Translations under genes and position numbers: made by a program | Virus record (IMG/VR): IMGVR_UViG_3300010391_000273 | Span: 1-64,000 of that record | Direction: 5' to 3' (one strand) | DNA length: 64,000 nucleotides | Source: a virus | Notes under the pieces: model-generated | What the model saw: only the letters and a program-made list of their open reading frames with translations | The model's database searches: none | What the model was told of the DNA's origin: nothing | Part shown: positions 42,247 to 49,770 of the stretch, one piece after another | Layout: the number at the start of each line of letters is the position of its first letter | How positions within the stretch are numbered: the stretch's first letter is position 1

Positions 42247-42867
42247 ATGGCTAACCCCTTTAACGGATCAGCACATGGCAAGCGCGACGGTTCAGTCTAT
42301 CGAGCTTCCAAGACTGCCGACCGTGTGTTAGACATGCGTCCCGCTGCCACCCGCAAGGCTCACCCATTGTACCAGCCTGATAGCGCCCCCTCGACTTGGA
42401 CGGCAACCGAAAGCGCCGGTCTAGCATGGCAGTGCAATCAAGAAATCGAGGAAACCCGCGAAACACATGGCGACATTCGACGCCGCAGCCTAACCGAGTC
42501 AGCACACCTCGAACAGCGAACCGAGCAGCTAGACTTTGGTGTCAGGCGCGAACGTCGTATCGTCCGCAGGTGGAACGGCTACAAAGCCGAGTGGGAACCA
42601 GTTTTCAACGCCGACGGTTCCCCATGTTGGGTTAAAGGTATGCCCGAGGCGGAAGGTTGGATTGAAAACCCGCGCCTACTATGGAAGTCTGACAAAACCC
42701 TGTTACGTCAAGGACATCCAGACCAAGCACCCAAAGACATCAAACGTATCGACCCCTACACCAAACAAATCATTCGAGACGAACAAGAACGGTCCGCAGT
42801 CGAAGAAGTGCCGATCATGGACAACCTCGAAATCGACCGCTTGAACCTCGACTACAACGACCTTTAG
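42247..42867 (+). CDS. Unknown protein, 206 aa
   Basis: Arg/Glu-rich, little hydrophobic core. Segments include RRERRIVRRWNGYKAEWEPV (a short β-hairpin-like piece) and a highly charged C-terminus. It may be a DNA- or RNA-binding protein. A CGTTACC pair follows directly after its stop (42869-42875, 42877-42883). Confidence 0.65.
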   Translation: MANPFNGSAHGKRDGSVYRASKTADRVLDMRPAATRKAHPLYQPDSAPSTWTATESAGLAWQCNQEIEETRETHGDIRRRSLTESAHLEQRTEQLDFGVRRERRIVRRWNGYKAEWEPVFNADGSPCWVKGMPEAEGWIENPRLLWKSDKTLLRQGHPDQAPKDIKRIDPYTKQIIRDEQERSAVEEVPIMDNLEIDRLNLDYNDL

Positions 42868-42896
42868 CCGTTACCCCGTTACCATTTCGGTTCAAA

Positions 42897-43520
42897 ATGA
42901 CCAAAACACCACTATTGCTGTACTCAAGGGAAGTAGGCTTTTCCCGCTCCCGCGATGAGGCGATGCGTAATGAGGTGAAGTCAGTCCATAACCATAGTGG
43001 ACTAACTAACACGACATCAGCAATCAAAACCAGAATCGCTAAGGTGACTGAATCGTTAGCAACTGGCGAGCGTCTATATGCGAAGGACGCAGACACACCA
43101 ACAGCCGATCAGGGTGGACTACTCGCGGATCGCAAGGTTCAGGCCGAAGCTAGATTGAGAGAAGTAGAGATCAGAAGCGATCAGGAATTTTCCGAGCTAG
43201 TCTCAAAGTGGGAAGAGAAATTTCCCCCGGTAAACACGTTAGGACCAATCACGCCCGGCCTAATCAACGATTTAGGATTGGATCCGACAATCGTTTTCCC
43301 GGCTGGCCCATGTTGCACATTCTGCGGTAAGTCGGTCGAAGAAGTGCATGCAACACATGGCCGCCGACCCCTTCGTAAGGTCAGTGTGACCGAAGAAATT
43401 ATCGTCGCGGGCAAGCTGATCACAACGACTAAAATCGTCCACACGACCGATAAACAGCTTGCTTGCCCCGATTGTTGCCTGAAGATCACCGATACCATGT
43501 TCAAAAGTCAAAGGACATAA
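42897..43520 (+). CDS. Zinc-binding protein, 207 aa
   Basis: The N-terminal half is helical and charged (KTRIAKVTESLATGERLYAK, KVQAEARLREVEIRSDQEFS). The C-terminal quarter has CCTFCGKS and CPDCCLKI Cys pairs about 55 residues apart, forming one zinc site. Function unknown. Confidence 0.65.
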   Translation: MTKTPLLLYSREVGFSRSRDEAMRNEVKSVHNHSGLTNTTSAIKTRIAKVTESLATGERLYAKDADTPTADQGGLLADRKVQAEARLREVEIRSDQEFSELVSKWEEKFPPVNTLGPITPGLINDLGLDPTIVFPAGPCCTFCGKSVEEVHATHGRRPLRKVSVTEEIIVAGKLITTTKIVHTTDKQLACPDCCLKITDTMFKSQRT

Positions 43521-43525
43521 CGCTC

Positions 43526-43663
43526 ATGGATCAACCACACTGTTACTACTGCCACTCCACCCATACCACGTGGAATGATCGGTTCCGTTGTTACCTCTGC
43601 CACCATTGCTATCTCAAACTGGAAGATGATCGAAGACGACCAGGAATAGTAGACATGAGGTAA
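43526..43663 (+). CDS. Small zinc-ribbon protein, 45 aa
   Basis: ATG at 43526, 5 bases past the previous stop. MDQPHCYYCHSTHTTWNDRF then CYLCHHCY: four or five Cys in two knuckles. Nearly the entire protein is a zinc ribbon; a transcription or nucleic-acid adaptor is possible. Confidence 0.6.
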   Translation: MDQPHCYYCHSTHTTWNDRFRCYLCHHCYLKLEDDRRRPGIVDMR

Positions 43664-43676
43664 CACCCAAGTAATC

Positions 43677-43868
43677 ATGACAATTTACAGAATGGGGCCT
43701 AAAGTGAACGAGAAGACCTTTCCAGTAAACATCGGCCAGGACGAGCGGGACATGATCACGTCAATCCAGAACAAGATTGAGGTGAACATGGGCTACAAGG
43801 TCACTCAGCGAGCCGTGGTCACTCGTGCGATTCGCAAGATGCACGAAGAGATTTTTCAGAAAACTTGA
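43677..43868 (+). CDS. Ribbon-helix-helix-like protein, 63 aa
   Basis: KTFPVNIGQDERDMITSIQN and GYKVTQRAVVTRAIRKMHEE give strand-helix-helix order (MetJ/Arc type). Proteins like this repress transcription as dimers. It could control the GC-rich operon; its stop overlaps a TTG of the next frame. Confidence 0.6.
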   Translation: MTIYRMGPKVNEKTFPVNIGQDERDMITSIQNKIEVNMGYKVTQRAVVTRAIRKMHEEIFQKT

Positions 43869-44149
43869 TTGTCGTACCACAGTCTCTGAAGATGGCGGAC
43901 CTCATGTGTACGACCCACAAGGATTACGTCATCGCGCCGTTTGATTGCCCAGGATGCACCCATGAGGCGCTCGCGCGCATGCAGACCCTTGCACCACACG
44001 ATGCGGTGGACGACCTCGCAGAGACAGTCGCGGTGCCCACTATCTGTTGCTGTGATGAGGACGTCACGGAACCAGATGGGTCGTACATAGGCACCAAGGG
44101 GTGCATGCACGATCCGCCAGCACCCTTCTCCTTAAAACACGACGATTAA
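43865..44149 (+). CDS. Cysteine/histidine-rich protein, 94 aa
   Basis: TTG at 43865 overlaps the previous stop; ATG at 43892 is the alternative. It has CTTHKDYVIAPFDCPGCTHE and ICCCDEDVTEPDGSYIGTKG with a later Cys-His, so one or two zinc sites. Unknown function. Confidence 0.6.
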   Translation: MIVVPQSLKMADLMCTTHKDYVIAPFDCPGCTHEALARMQTLAPHDAVDDLAETVAVPTICCCDEDVTEPDGSYIGTKGCMHDPPAPFSLKHDD

Positions 44150-44170
44150 GCCAACGGATGAGGTCAAGTC

Positions 44171-44329
44171 ATGCTGTGGCGAAAGATGAAGGATCGCGGC
44201 GGGAAAATGTCCTCGGTGTGGAGATGCCCCAAGTGTAAACAGTGGAAAGTCGAGCTTCTAGCTGAGGCCTGTCACGCTTTGATAGAGTTCGACAAGGGGA
44301 TAGATGAGAACAACCCTCTACCTAAGTAG
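44171..44329 (+). CDS. Small protein with zinc knuckle, 52 aa
   Basis: ATG at 44171. MLWRKMKDRGGKMSSVWRCP then KCKQWKVELL: a CPKC knuckle in a basic helix. Short and unrecognised; coding is supported by continuous tight spacing. Confidence 0.5.
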   Translation: MLWRKMKDRGGKMSSVWRCPKCKQWKVELLAEACHALIEFDKGIDENNPLPK

Positions 44330-44339
44330 GAGTACAAGG

Positions 44340-44564
44340 ATGATCATCGAACTTGCGAACGGTGTAAAGGTTGCTACTAAAAGAGCTTCCAAGATCACAT
44401 TTAGGAAGATCGGGCTTCCCGGTTGGTGGCGGTGGTATCTCATCTACGATGCAAAGGGTGGGCAAAGCCGCAGTTTAGTAACCGTTCGTAGTATACAATC
44501 AATCAAAGGAGGAACTGATTATAGTCATTTCTTGGGAAGAAAAGAAAGTTCCTGTAAGTCGTAA
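44340..44564 (+). CDS. Small β-rich protein, 74 aa
   Basis: ATG at 44340 has AGGAG upstream and is preferred to an earlier frame start. The product MIIELANGVKVATKRASKIT, WWRWYLIYDAKGGQSRSLVT looks like a small SH3-like or β-barrel fold. No family assigned. Confidence 0.55.
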   Translation: MIIELANGVKVATKRASKITFRKIGLPGWWRWYLIYDAKGGQSRSLVTVRSIQSIKGGTDYSHFLGRKESSCKS

Positions 44565-44591
44565 ACGTAGGGGTTACATAGACTTAGAACT

Positions 44592-44801
44592 ATGAAACTC
44601 TCAAAAGATCACGCCATTCGAATTGCTGTCTCTCATCTCAAGGGAGTTGATCGAGACGCCGAGATACTTCGCTTGTGTAAACACCCCAGGCAAATCATGC
44701 GGGCAGCCCAGATCAAGATCATCTTGATTCGTCGGATGAAGGGTGTAAGAAAAGAGCACAAGCATAACCTTAACCCTTCGCATAAGTCATTGAGGTCTTA
44801 A
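44592..44801 (+). CDS. Small basic helical protein, 69 aa
   Basis: HAIRIAVSHLKGVDRDAEIL followed by basic helices (IKIILIRRMKGVRKEHKHNL). Possibly nucleic-acid binding. Only weak support from codon pattern and spacing. Confidence 0.5.
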   Translation: MKLSKDHAIRIAVSHLKGVDRDAEILRLCKHPRQIMRAAQIKIILIRRMKGVRKEHKHNLNPSHKSLRS

Positions 44802-44804
44802 GCT

Positions 44805-45014
44805 ATGTGGACACTACTTAATCAAAGTGGAACCTTGACATGTGGCATCTTTGAAACTGAGGAAGATGCCATCGACTGGTCAGAGAGGTTCCTTCCCAGT
44901 TTAGGTTTGATCCCAGTTGAACTCCTTATCTCAAAAGAGATGAAAATGAACATCACCATAACTACATGGGAAGGGCAAGCCCATACTTTCCCCACACCCC
45001 TGAGCATTAACTAG
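44805..45014 (+). CDS. Small protein, 69 aa
   Basis: Starts MWTLLNQSGTLTCGIFETEE directly after the previous gene (3-nt gap). Mixed α/β, no motif. Unknown function. Confidence 0.5.
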   Translation: MWTLLNQSGTLTCGIFETEEDAIDWSERFLPSLGLIPVELLISKEMKMNITITTWEGQAHTFPTPLSIN

Positions 45015-45063
45015 GATCAGGCTACAAGAGAGAACAAATCGCAAAGAGGAAGCAGGTTAGATC

Positions 45064-45144
45064 ATGATTCTTCCAGGCTGGTCCTTTCCTATATCTCCAG
45101 AATTAGAGAAAGCCATCAACGATGGGATAGTCACGACTGAGTAG
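45064..45144 (+). CDS. Tiny ORF, 26 aa
   Basis: ATG at 45064 after a GAGGAAGCAGG segment. Product MILPGWSFPISPELEKAIND and GIVTTE. The ribosome-binding site is fair, the rest unsupported. Confidence 0.3.
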   Translation: MILPGWSFPISPELEKAINDGIVTTE

Positions 45145-45217
45145 AACGCGAAGGAAAAGTTTACCTACGTAAAAGGTAAGTATGTAAATGCTCATGGGAT
45201 CGTGATTGAGTTTCAAT

Positions 45218-45406
45218 ATGGAATATGAAGTAGTCGAGAGCGACTTCGAACCTGGTGTATGGAAAGTTGAAGTCCATGACCATAGGAGCGGTGATTGCTA
45301 TATCACAAACTTCTACGGTCCCAAGTCAAAGGAACGCGCCGTGGAGTATCTGGTGTTCAAAATAAAAACCTCCGCGCCATCTGACGTATTCCACGCTGTC
45401 ATGTGA
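45218..45406 (+). CDS. Small protein, 62 aa
   Basis: ATG at 45218; an in-frame TTG at 45206 adds four residues. EYEVVESDFEPGVWKVEVHD and NFYGPKSKERAVEYLVFKIK suggest a small α/β fold. Unknown. Confidence 0.5.
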   Translation: MEYEVVESDFEPGVWKVEVHDHRSGDCYITNFYGPKSKERAVEYLVFKIKTSAPSDVFHAVM

Positions 45407-45421
45407 AAGAGGCTATTCTAA

Positions 45422-45712
45422 GTGCCTAACAAGTATGAACTAGGTAATGGTCTCATTCCACTTGGTGCTAAACATGGCAGGTACCTCTATATCAAGTATA
45501 AGTGCAAGTGTGTAGTGTGTCGTAAAGCGGCTTCAGTCTACCAAGTCGAGAGGGTCAAAGCACTCGTAGCCCAAGGTAAGTGTAAGTCATGTGGGAAACC
45601 TCATGTTGATGGCCTTCAGTATAGGTGCAAGGCTTGCAATGAGAAGTCTACCATCTACAATAGGAAGATGAGGGAGACTAACAAGCTTTTAAAGACTCTT
45701 GGGGTTTTTTAA
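45422..45712 (+). CDS. Zinc-binding protein, 96 aa, HNH-like cysteine pattern
   Basis: GTG start. CKCVVCRKAASV and CKSCGKP plus CKACNEKS form a three-pair cysteine array in a Lys-rich small protein. The CxxC-x(n)-CxxC spacing recalls the zinc half of phage HNH nucleases but no His-Asn-His centre is visible. Nucleic-acid binding is likely. Confidence 0.6.
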   Translation: MPNKYELGNGLIPLGAKHGRYLYIKYKCKCVVCRKAASVYQVERVKALVAQGKCKSCGKPHVDGLQYRCKACNEKSTIYNRKMRETNKLLKTLGVF

Positions 45713-45714
45713 TC

Positions 45715-45792
45715 ATGGAGTTCGGCAACACGGAGATGCCGTGGACGTACAATAAGGCGAAGAAGACGCTCACGCTGGACGAAGAGGCGTAG
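45715..45792 (+). CDS. Tiny ORF, 25 aa
   Basis: ATG at 45715, two bases past the previous stop. Product MEFGNTEMPWTYNKAKKTLT and LDEEA. Codons are GC-rich compared with neighbours. It ends 8 bases before the cloverleaf-like RNA. Confidence 0.35.
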   Translation: MEFGNTEMPWTYNKAKKTLTLDEEA

Positions 45793-45800
45793 GACACATC

Positions 45801-45869
45801 GCGGGGATAGGATGACGTGTTATCCATCGGGCCGCGCCCGAGAGGCTGGTGTGACACCCAGTTCCCCGC
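45801..45869 (+). ncRNA. 69-nt cloverleaf-like structured RNA, copy 1
   Basis: Closing stem GCGGGGA/TCCCCGC (7 bp); arm 1 GGATAGG...TATCC; arm 2 TCGGG/CCCGA; arm 3 GCTGG/CCAGT with an 8-nt loop TGTGACAC. Copy 2 lies at 52434-52502, has the same length, and differs by paired changes in the closing stem, arm 2 and arm 3. It is not a tRNA: no GG in the D-like loop and no TTCRA in the T-like loop. The 45793-46099 gap has no other gene. Confidence 0.75.
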
Positions 45870-46099
45870 ACAGTTTGCCGGTTAGTTCAAAATTGGAGAT
45901 CGAGTTTGGATAACAAGTAGAAACAAGAAAGCTACTATTGTCCATCTCACTAGTAGTGGATGAAGATTGGAGGGTTTCTGGCCATTTGCCCTCGCTCATG
46001 GCGGGTCGGACTGGGGATCGCGCTGTGGAATACCAGTGCAGGGCTCCTGCCGATGATGGTCCGCTGATTGCACACCCAACAACTCAGGAGAAACGAATC

Positions 46100-46969
46100 A
46101 TGAAACGATTGACATGGGGATTTCTTGCACTCGTGTGTGTCTACAGTCTGCTCGTCGGCGGGTGTTCGTTGGACAAGGGGTCCACAGGGCCCTCGGCAGT
46201 CGAATTGGGGACTCCGGTGTCGCCAGGATCACAGCTGTACACCCTCGTGGGGAGTCAGTTTTTGGGGACATTGACCGCCAATGTGGGTGGCACCAGTGGA
46301 ACATTGGGCATCCTGTTTACCTCAGAAGGGGGCACCGCTGTGACCGCAACGGTGACGTTCAACGATGGCCAGGGCTATGTGGGCGATGCCGTAGGGACAC
46401 TGAGCAACCTCCATACACTCGCGCGCAACGGATTATCGGGTGGCGGGTGTACGGCATGGGAGAGTCAGGGAACGGTGACGTTGGCTGTGCCGCCTGCTCG
46501 CGACACCTACACAGGCTCGTACTACGCCACATGCCACAACAGTCCTTCAGCGGTGTTTGGTGATAGCGGGACGTTTGCTCTTTCCCGTACAGGGACATTG
46601 GGACTTCCGATTCCGCCGCCTCCAGTGATTGTAGACGTGTGTCCTAATCTTGAAGGGACACAGCTTGTCGTGCCAGCGGGATACGTCCTCACAAATGGGC
46701 AGTGTGTCCTGATTCCCCCTCCGCCACCGCCCCCGCTGCTCTGCTCCACGTCCTACTGGAGGATGAACAATGGGAACACGAACGCCAAACAGAACAAGTG
46801 CGTGAACAACGGTGGTACGTGGCTCGGAGAGTTTGACGTGCCGGGATCAGCAGCCGGTATCGAGCACGACGTATGCAAGTTCCAACCGAATCCACCGGGC
46901 GCACCAGGGAACGATGAGACATTGATCACGCCGCCTGGATTGACGCCGATTGCGTGTCCGATCTCGTAG
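46100..46969 (+). CDS. Secreted lipoprotein, 289 aa
   Basis: The start has an AGGAG site seven bases upstream. The signal MKRLTWGFLALVCVYSLLVG ends in a GGC lipobox, so it is processed by signal peptidase II and lipidated at Cys23. The body is a Gly/Thr-rich β region (LGTLTANVGGTSGTLGILFT, VTATVTFNDGQGYVGDAVGT), then a Pro-rich linker and a C-terminal domain with several Cys. GC content is above that of the neighbours. It may change the host surface (superinfection exclusion) or be a captured host gene. Confidence 0.75.
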   Translation: MKRLTWGFLALVCVYSLLVGGCSLDKGSTGPSAVELGTPVSPGSQLYTLVGSQFLGTLTANVGGTSGTLGILFTSEGGTAVTATVTFNDGQGYVGDAVGTLSNLHTLARNGLSGGGCTAWESQGTVTLAVPPARDTYTGSYYATCHNSPSAVFGDSGTFALSRTGTLGLPIPPPPVIVDVCPNLEGTQLVVPAGYVLTNGQCVLIPPPPPPPLLCSTSYWRMNNGNTNAKQNKCVNNGGTWLGEFDVPGSAAGIEHDVCKFQPNPPGAPGNDETLITPPGLTPIACPIS

Positions 46970-47036
46970 GCGACAACTAACTACTAGTGAATGACGTGGA
47001 TTTCACTGCTAGATACTACCCAGATAGGCCTTTAAC

Positions 47037-47255
47037 ATGAGGTATTACACATACAACGAGCCTCCAATCGTACCCGGTGGTACACCCACTCAACCTATTC
47101 TTTCAGAGGCCCAGATCCTAGCGATCTACTTCCCATGTTGGTCTAAACAGATGAGGAAGGCAGGCAAACAGAATCTCATCAGCTTCGAGAATTGCATAAA
47201 GGATTGGGTTGTAGTCCATTGGGCTTGGGAAGTCCTTAAGCCATTAGATGTATAA
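47037..47255 (+). CDS. Small protein, 72 aa
   Basis: MRYYTYNEPPIVPGGTPTQP then EAQILAIYFPCWSKQMRKAG. A small phage protein with aromatic/proline start; no family assigned. It ends 5 bases before a palindromic GATCGTAAC unit (47254-47271). Confidence 0.55.
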   Translation: MRYYTYNEPPIVPGGTPTQPILSEAQILAIYFPCWSKQMRKAGKQNLISFENCIKDWVVVHWAWEVLKPLDV

Positions 47256-47287
47256 TCGTGCATGATCGTAACAGGAAAAAATTAACC

Positions 47288-47419
47288 ATGATCTCAATCA
47301 TTCTCGGCTTTACGTTAGGTGGCCTAATCCCGGCCTATATCCTTAAGCATTACCAGGCCTATACATGCCTCGTTAACCTAAATTGTAATTGTAAATATGA
47401 TGAGGATTGGTTAGATTAA
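47288..47419 (+). CDS. Small membrane protein, 43 aa
   Basis: ATG at 47288. One membrane helix (MISIILGFTLGGLIPAYILK) then CLVNLNCNCKYDE, possibly a single-pass envelope protein. Two palindromic units follow its stop. Confidence 0.5.
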   Translation: MISIILGFTLGGLIPAYILKHYQAYTCLVNLNCNCKYDEDWLD

Positions 47420-47471
47420 GTCTTCTAACAATCATGCAATGATCATCAGTCATGCAATGATCGGTAGTAGG

Positions 47472-47664
47472 TTGAAAAAGTCTCTCTAAGAACAAGTTAA
47501 ATCCTCAACCGTGCTGGGAGCTAGGTTGAACTCACTTGTCTATGATCTACTGATCATGTTAGAGAGACCTTTTGAGCCTACTGCCCGGTCAAACCTCAAG
47601 GTAATAGGGTGTGAGGTGCCTTCACCTACCATCTTTCTCCCAACCCATTGGTGGTAGGCTCAAC
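47472..47664 (+). ncRNA. Structured intergenic RNA with two long-range stems
   Basis: Stem A: GTCTCTCTAA (47480-47489) pairs with TTAGAGAGAC (47559-47568), with AAAA/TTTT outside. Stem B: TTGAGCCTAC (47572-47581) pairs with GTAGGCTCAA (47654-47663). Both are perfect 10-bp stems around internal hairpins (for example GGTG ccTT CACC). Nothing codes in the 47420-47710 gap. It may be a regulatory leader for the 47711 gene or a separate RNA. Confidence 0.6.
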
Positions 47665-47710
47665 TTTATCATTGCATAATGATATGCATGATTATTCTAA
47701 GGTGTTTAAC

Positions 47711-48286
47711 ATGATCGCGGCTAAAGTCGTCGTCGTCGTGAAGGATCCGTTTGAAGTCAGTCTCTTAACGAGTGAGGATGCGAACCTCCTTGTTCGTGGG
47801 TCAGGGCGTTTGCAAGATCATGCTGCTCGTCAACTCAAACCTGAGTCTGATCCTTTAGGGCTCCCTGTGAATGAGTGGCAATGTGTTCATGTGGAGACCA
47901 CCTACAAACAACAGGATGGAGCACCGAAAGGTGTCACCATTCCACAAAGTTTCCGGTGTACCCACTCTATCGATAATGGTGGGTTCCTTTGCTCGTACCA
48001 TGATCGACACCTTCTCTCAATCAAACTGAGCCCGGTTGACCAAGCCCAGTTCAAACTTTGGTATGAGACTCATGCCGCTGATATCGTGGTCGATGGCGTG
48101 ATCAAGGCTGACCAGCGTGAACTTAGGAACTACACCATCCAGAAGCGGTGGGGTCTCAAGATCCACACTTGCCCAACGCCGCCACAGCTTGTCAACTCCA
48201 AGACTGGAAAGACAAGAGAGATCGCTGTTGACCCTGAATGGGAGAAGGTGGAGCTTGTAGGGGCTGGTCAATCCGATGAAGTCTGA
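47711..48286 (+). CDS. Unknown protein, 191 aa
   Basis: ATG at 47711 with AAGG upstream; an upstream GTG would reach into the structured RNA. MIAAKVVVVVKDPFEVSLLT, VPEWQC-like and FRCTHSIDNGGFLCSYHDRH segments; three Cys and two His may bind metal. Unrecognised. Overlaps the next gene by 11 bases. Confidence 0.6.
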   Translation: MIAAKVVVVVKDPFEVSLLTSEDANLLVRGSGRLQDHAARQLKPESDPLGLPVNEWQCVHVETTYKQQDGAPKGVTIPQSFRCTHSIDNGGFLCSYHDRHLLSIKLSPVDQAQFKLWYETHAADIVVDGVIKADQRELRNYTIQKRWGLKIHTCPTPPQLVNSKTGKTREIAVDPEWEKVELVGAGQSDEV

Positions 48287-48671
48287 GGACTACCTGAACG
48301 ACATACGGCTTAGCTCATTCAAGCCGCTGAAGACTCTTCCTAAGGAGTCTAAGAAGATTCTCTACATGACTCTCTTTAATGAGGGTAACAAGGTTCTTAA
48401 AGCTTATAACCCATGTCAAATTAAGGATGGGACGTGCGCCGGAAGCTATAAGGATGATATAGGCTTATGCTGTAATGGTTGTAAGCACCTTGGACCTCTT
48501 GGCTGTACTGTTGAAAGCCTAATGTGTAAGCTTTGGCTTTGTCAAGGTATCATACAAACACCAGCTGGTAAAAGTGCTATCTTAAGACTGATTCAACTTC
48601 ACCATGTAGCACGAGCATCTGGTGTACCTCTCGTAATGAGATCTTCATTTGAGGCATCTTTCAATGAATGA
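48276..48671 (+). CDS. Cysteine-rich protein, 131 aa
   Basis: Has CQIKDGTCAGSY and CCNGCKHLGPLGCTVESLMC plus KLWLC: eight Cys in a compact centre (about residues 47-90). The pattern resembles small Fe-S or zinc-binding proteins (YkgJ-like Cys-rich), but identity is uncertain. Confidence 0.6.
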   Translation: MKSEDYLNDIRLSSFKPLKTLPKESKKILYMTLFNEGNKVLKAYNPCQIKDGTCAGSYKDDIGLCCNGCKHLGPLGCTVESLMCKLWLCQGIIQTPAGKSAILRLIQLHHVARASGVPLVMRSSFEASFNE

Positions 48672-48768
48672 CTACCTAGGAGAGCTGGCTCCACTCAAGA
48701 CTAAGCTTAAAATCTTCTATAAGTGTTTTGAGTGTGGACTCATTCGGCGAAGCCTTTTGGAGACCTAA
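48664..48768 (+). CDS. Tiny protein with CxxC, 34 aa
   Basis: ATG at 48664 overlaps the upstream stop. MNDYLGELAPLKTKLKIFYK then CFECGLIRRSLLET: one CxxC knuckle. It ends 2 bases before the next ATG. Coupling favours a real gene. Confidence 0.5.
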   Translation: MNDYLGELAPLKTKLKIFYKCFECGLIRRSLLET

Positions 48769-48770
48769 AT

Positions 48771-49271
48771 ATGCGTGATTTTATCAAAGTGCCAGCTATG
48801 TTTTTTACCTATGGTTTTCTCTGGATCGCGATTCAAGACCGTAGTGTTGATGCTCTCGTGGCGATGATCTTACCTATAGTTATCTGGGTCTGGGCAGGCA
48901 CGACTGGTGAATATCCAACCTTTGATTGCACCTCGTGGGAAAAGAAGCTTGCAAAAGAGATTGAATATGGGATTGAGCAGACTCAAAAACAAGCAGATGA
49001 GCAAGAAAATGATCGACAGAGCGGTATACGGTGGTTCAGAGTTACTACTGGTAAACCATCAGTCCTTGCTCAAGCGTTCTATGTTCAGGGATCAGCCTAT
49101 GGACCTCAACGATATTTCAGGGCGAAAAGTTATTCTATTAACTGTGGGGCTCTTGTATTAGAAGGGCCGGTTTTACCAAAACGGAGCATTTCTGTTTTTT
49201 CTTCTGTATGGTTAGAGGATGCTCCACAGTGTATGTCAGCAGGATCTTGGTGCTCTATAGAAGAAATGTAA
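48771..49271 (+). CDS. Membrane protein, 166 codons; 3' end overlaid by an antisense endonuclease gene
   Basis: ATG at 48771. Two membrane segments (VPAMFFTYGFLWIAIQ and LVAMILPIVIWVWAGT), then a charged helix rich in Gln/Glu. Past about 49130 the frame overlaps a LAGLIDADG ORF on the other strand, so the last ~45 residues may not be ancestral. The original gene is probably truncated by the insertion. Confidence 0.55.
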   Translation: MRDFIKVPAMFFTYGFLWIAIQDRSVDALVAMILPIVIWVWAGTTGEYPTFDCTSWEKKLAKEIEYGIEQTQKQADEQENDRQSGIRWFRVTTGKPSVLAQAFYVQGSAYGPQRYFRAKSYSINCGALVLEGPVLPKRSISVFSSVWLEDAPQCMSAGSWCSIEEM

Positions 49272-49438
49272 GGACTGTAATAGAAGGAAATCAGGAAAAT
49301 AGTATGACCCTTTGGTTCATCTCTGATAGATACAACGGGAGCACGATAAATATCTCCTTTGTTTCCATAACTCATTGTAACACACCCTTCACCATCGAAT
49401 AATCCGGCTAGATATTGAATAGAAACAGTCTTTTTCAT
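49130..49438 (-). pseudogene. Truncated LAGLIDADG homing endonuclease
   Basis: 102 codons. The first motif is clear: YLAGLFDGEGCVTM (residues 9-22). Family similarity stops around residue 45, and no second motif follows; the rest reads as out-of-frame sequence. A promoter of the common type lies upstream. It is most likely a decayed homing endonuclease that inserted beside the tmRNA gene. Confidence 0.7.
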
Positions 49439-49470
49439 TTTTAAATACTCCCAATAAGTTACAAACTTAT

Positions 49471-49500
49471 AGTCTACTAGATAATAAAGAAGATTGTCAA
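49471..49500 (-). promoter_or_regulatory. Promoter for the LAGLIDADG gene
   Basis: Minus-strand TTGACA (49495-49500), 18-bp spacer, TAGACT (49471-49476), 33 bases before the LAGLIDADG start. Shares the TTGACAAT core with the HNH promoters. Confidence 0.65.
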
Positions 49501-49503
49501 CAA

Positions 49504-49770
49504 GATTAAACTGTTGAAGATCAACAAACCGCCATTCGGACGGGGCTGCAATGCCCCCGACTCCACCATAACAAATTTAATGAGTATGGGGTCGACTTAG
49601 TTTCGACGGGTAGCTTAGTAGTTGATTGGAGGTTTAGTCGTAAGACCCACGAAACGGGTCAACCGATAGTCAACGACTATCAAATGGCAGCGTAAGCTGC
49701 AATCGACTTATAAGGTCTAATCACCTTTAGGTCCGGGTTTTGTGGGTTGTCCTCGGAACAGAATCAACCC
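49504..49770 (+). ncRNA. ssrA: Circularly permuted tmRNA (acceptor piece 49504-49568, coding piece from 49588)
   Basis: The acceptor piece ends TTCGGACGGGG...CGACTCC-ACCA (to 49568), closely like the standard tmRNA 3' end. The coding piece begins GGGGTCG (49588-49594), which pairs with CGACTCC, then has the hallmark TTCGACGGG (49602-49610). Helix 2 pairs GTTGATT (49621-49627) with GATCAAC (49519-49525), and GGTTTAG (49631-49637) with TTAAACT (49506-49512). GATAGTC precedes the tag frame NDYQMAA-stop (49672-49695). It has a GGCAGC-GTAA-GCTGC hairpin and pseudoknot-like stems to about 49770. It rescues stalled ribosomes and tags peptides for proteolysis. The T loop is 6 nt. Confidence 0.82.

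Noticed and set aside
45801-45869. tRNA gene call for the 69-nt cloverleaf elements
   Set aside because: The D-like loop lacks GG, the T-like loop lacks TTCRA, arm 2 of copy 1 has a loop of only 5 bases, and no CCA is encoded (ACA follows).
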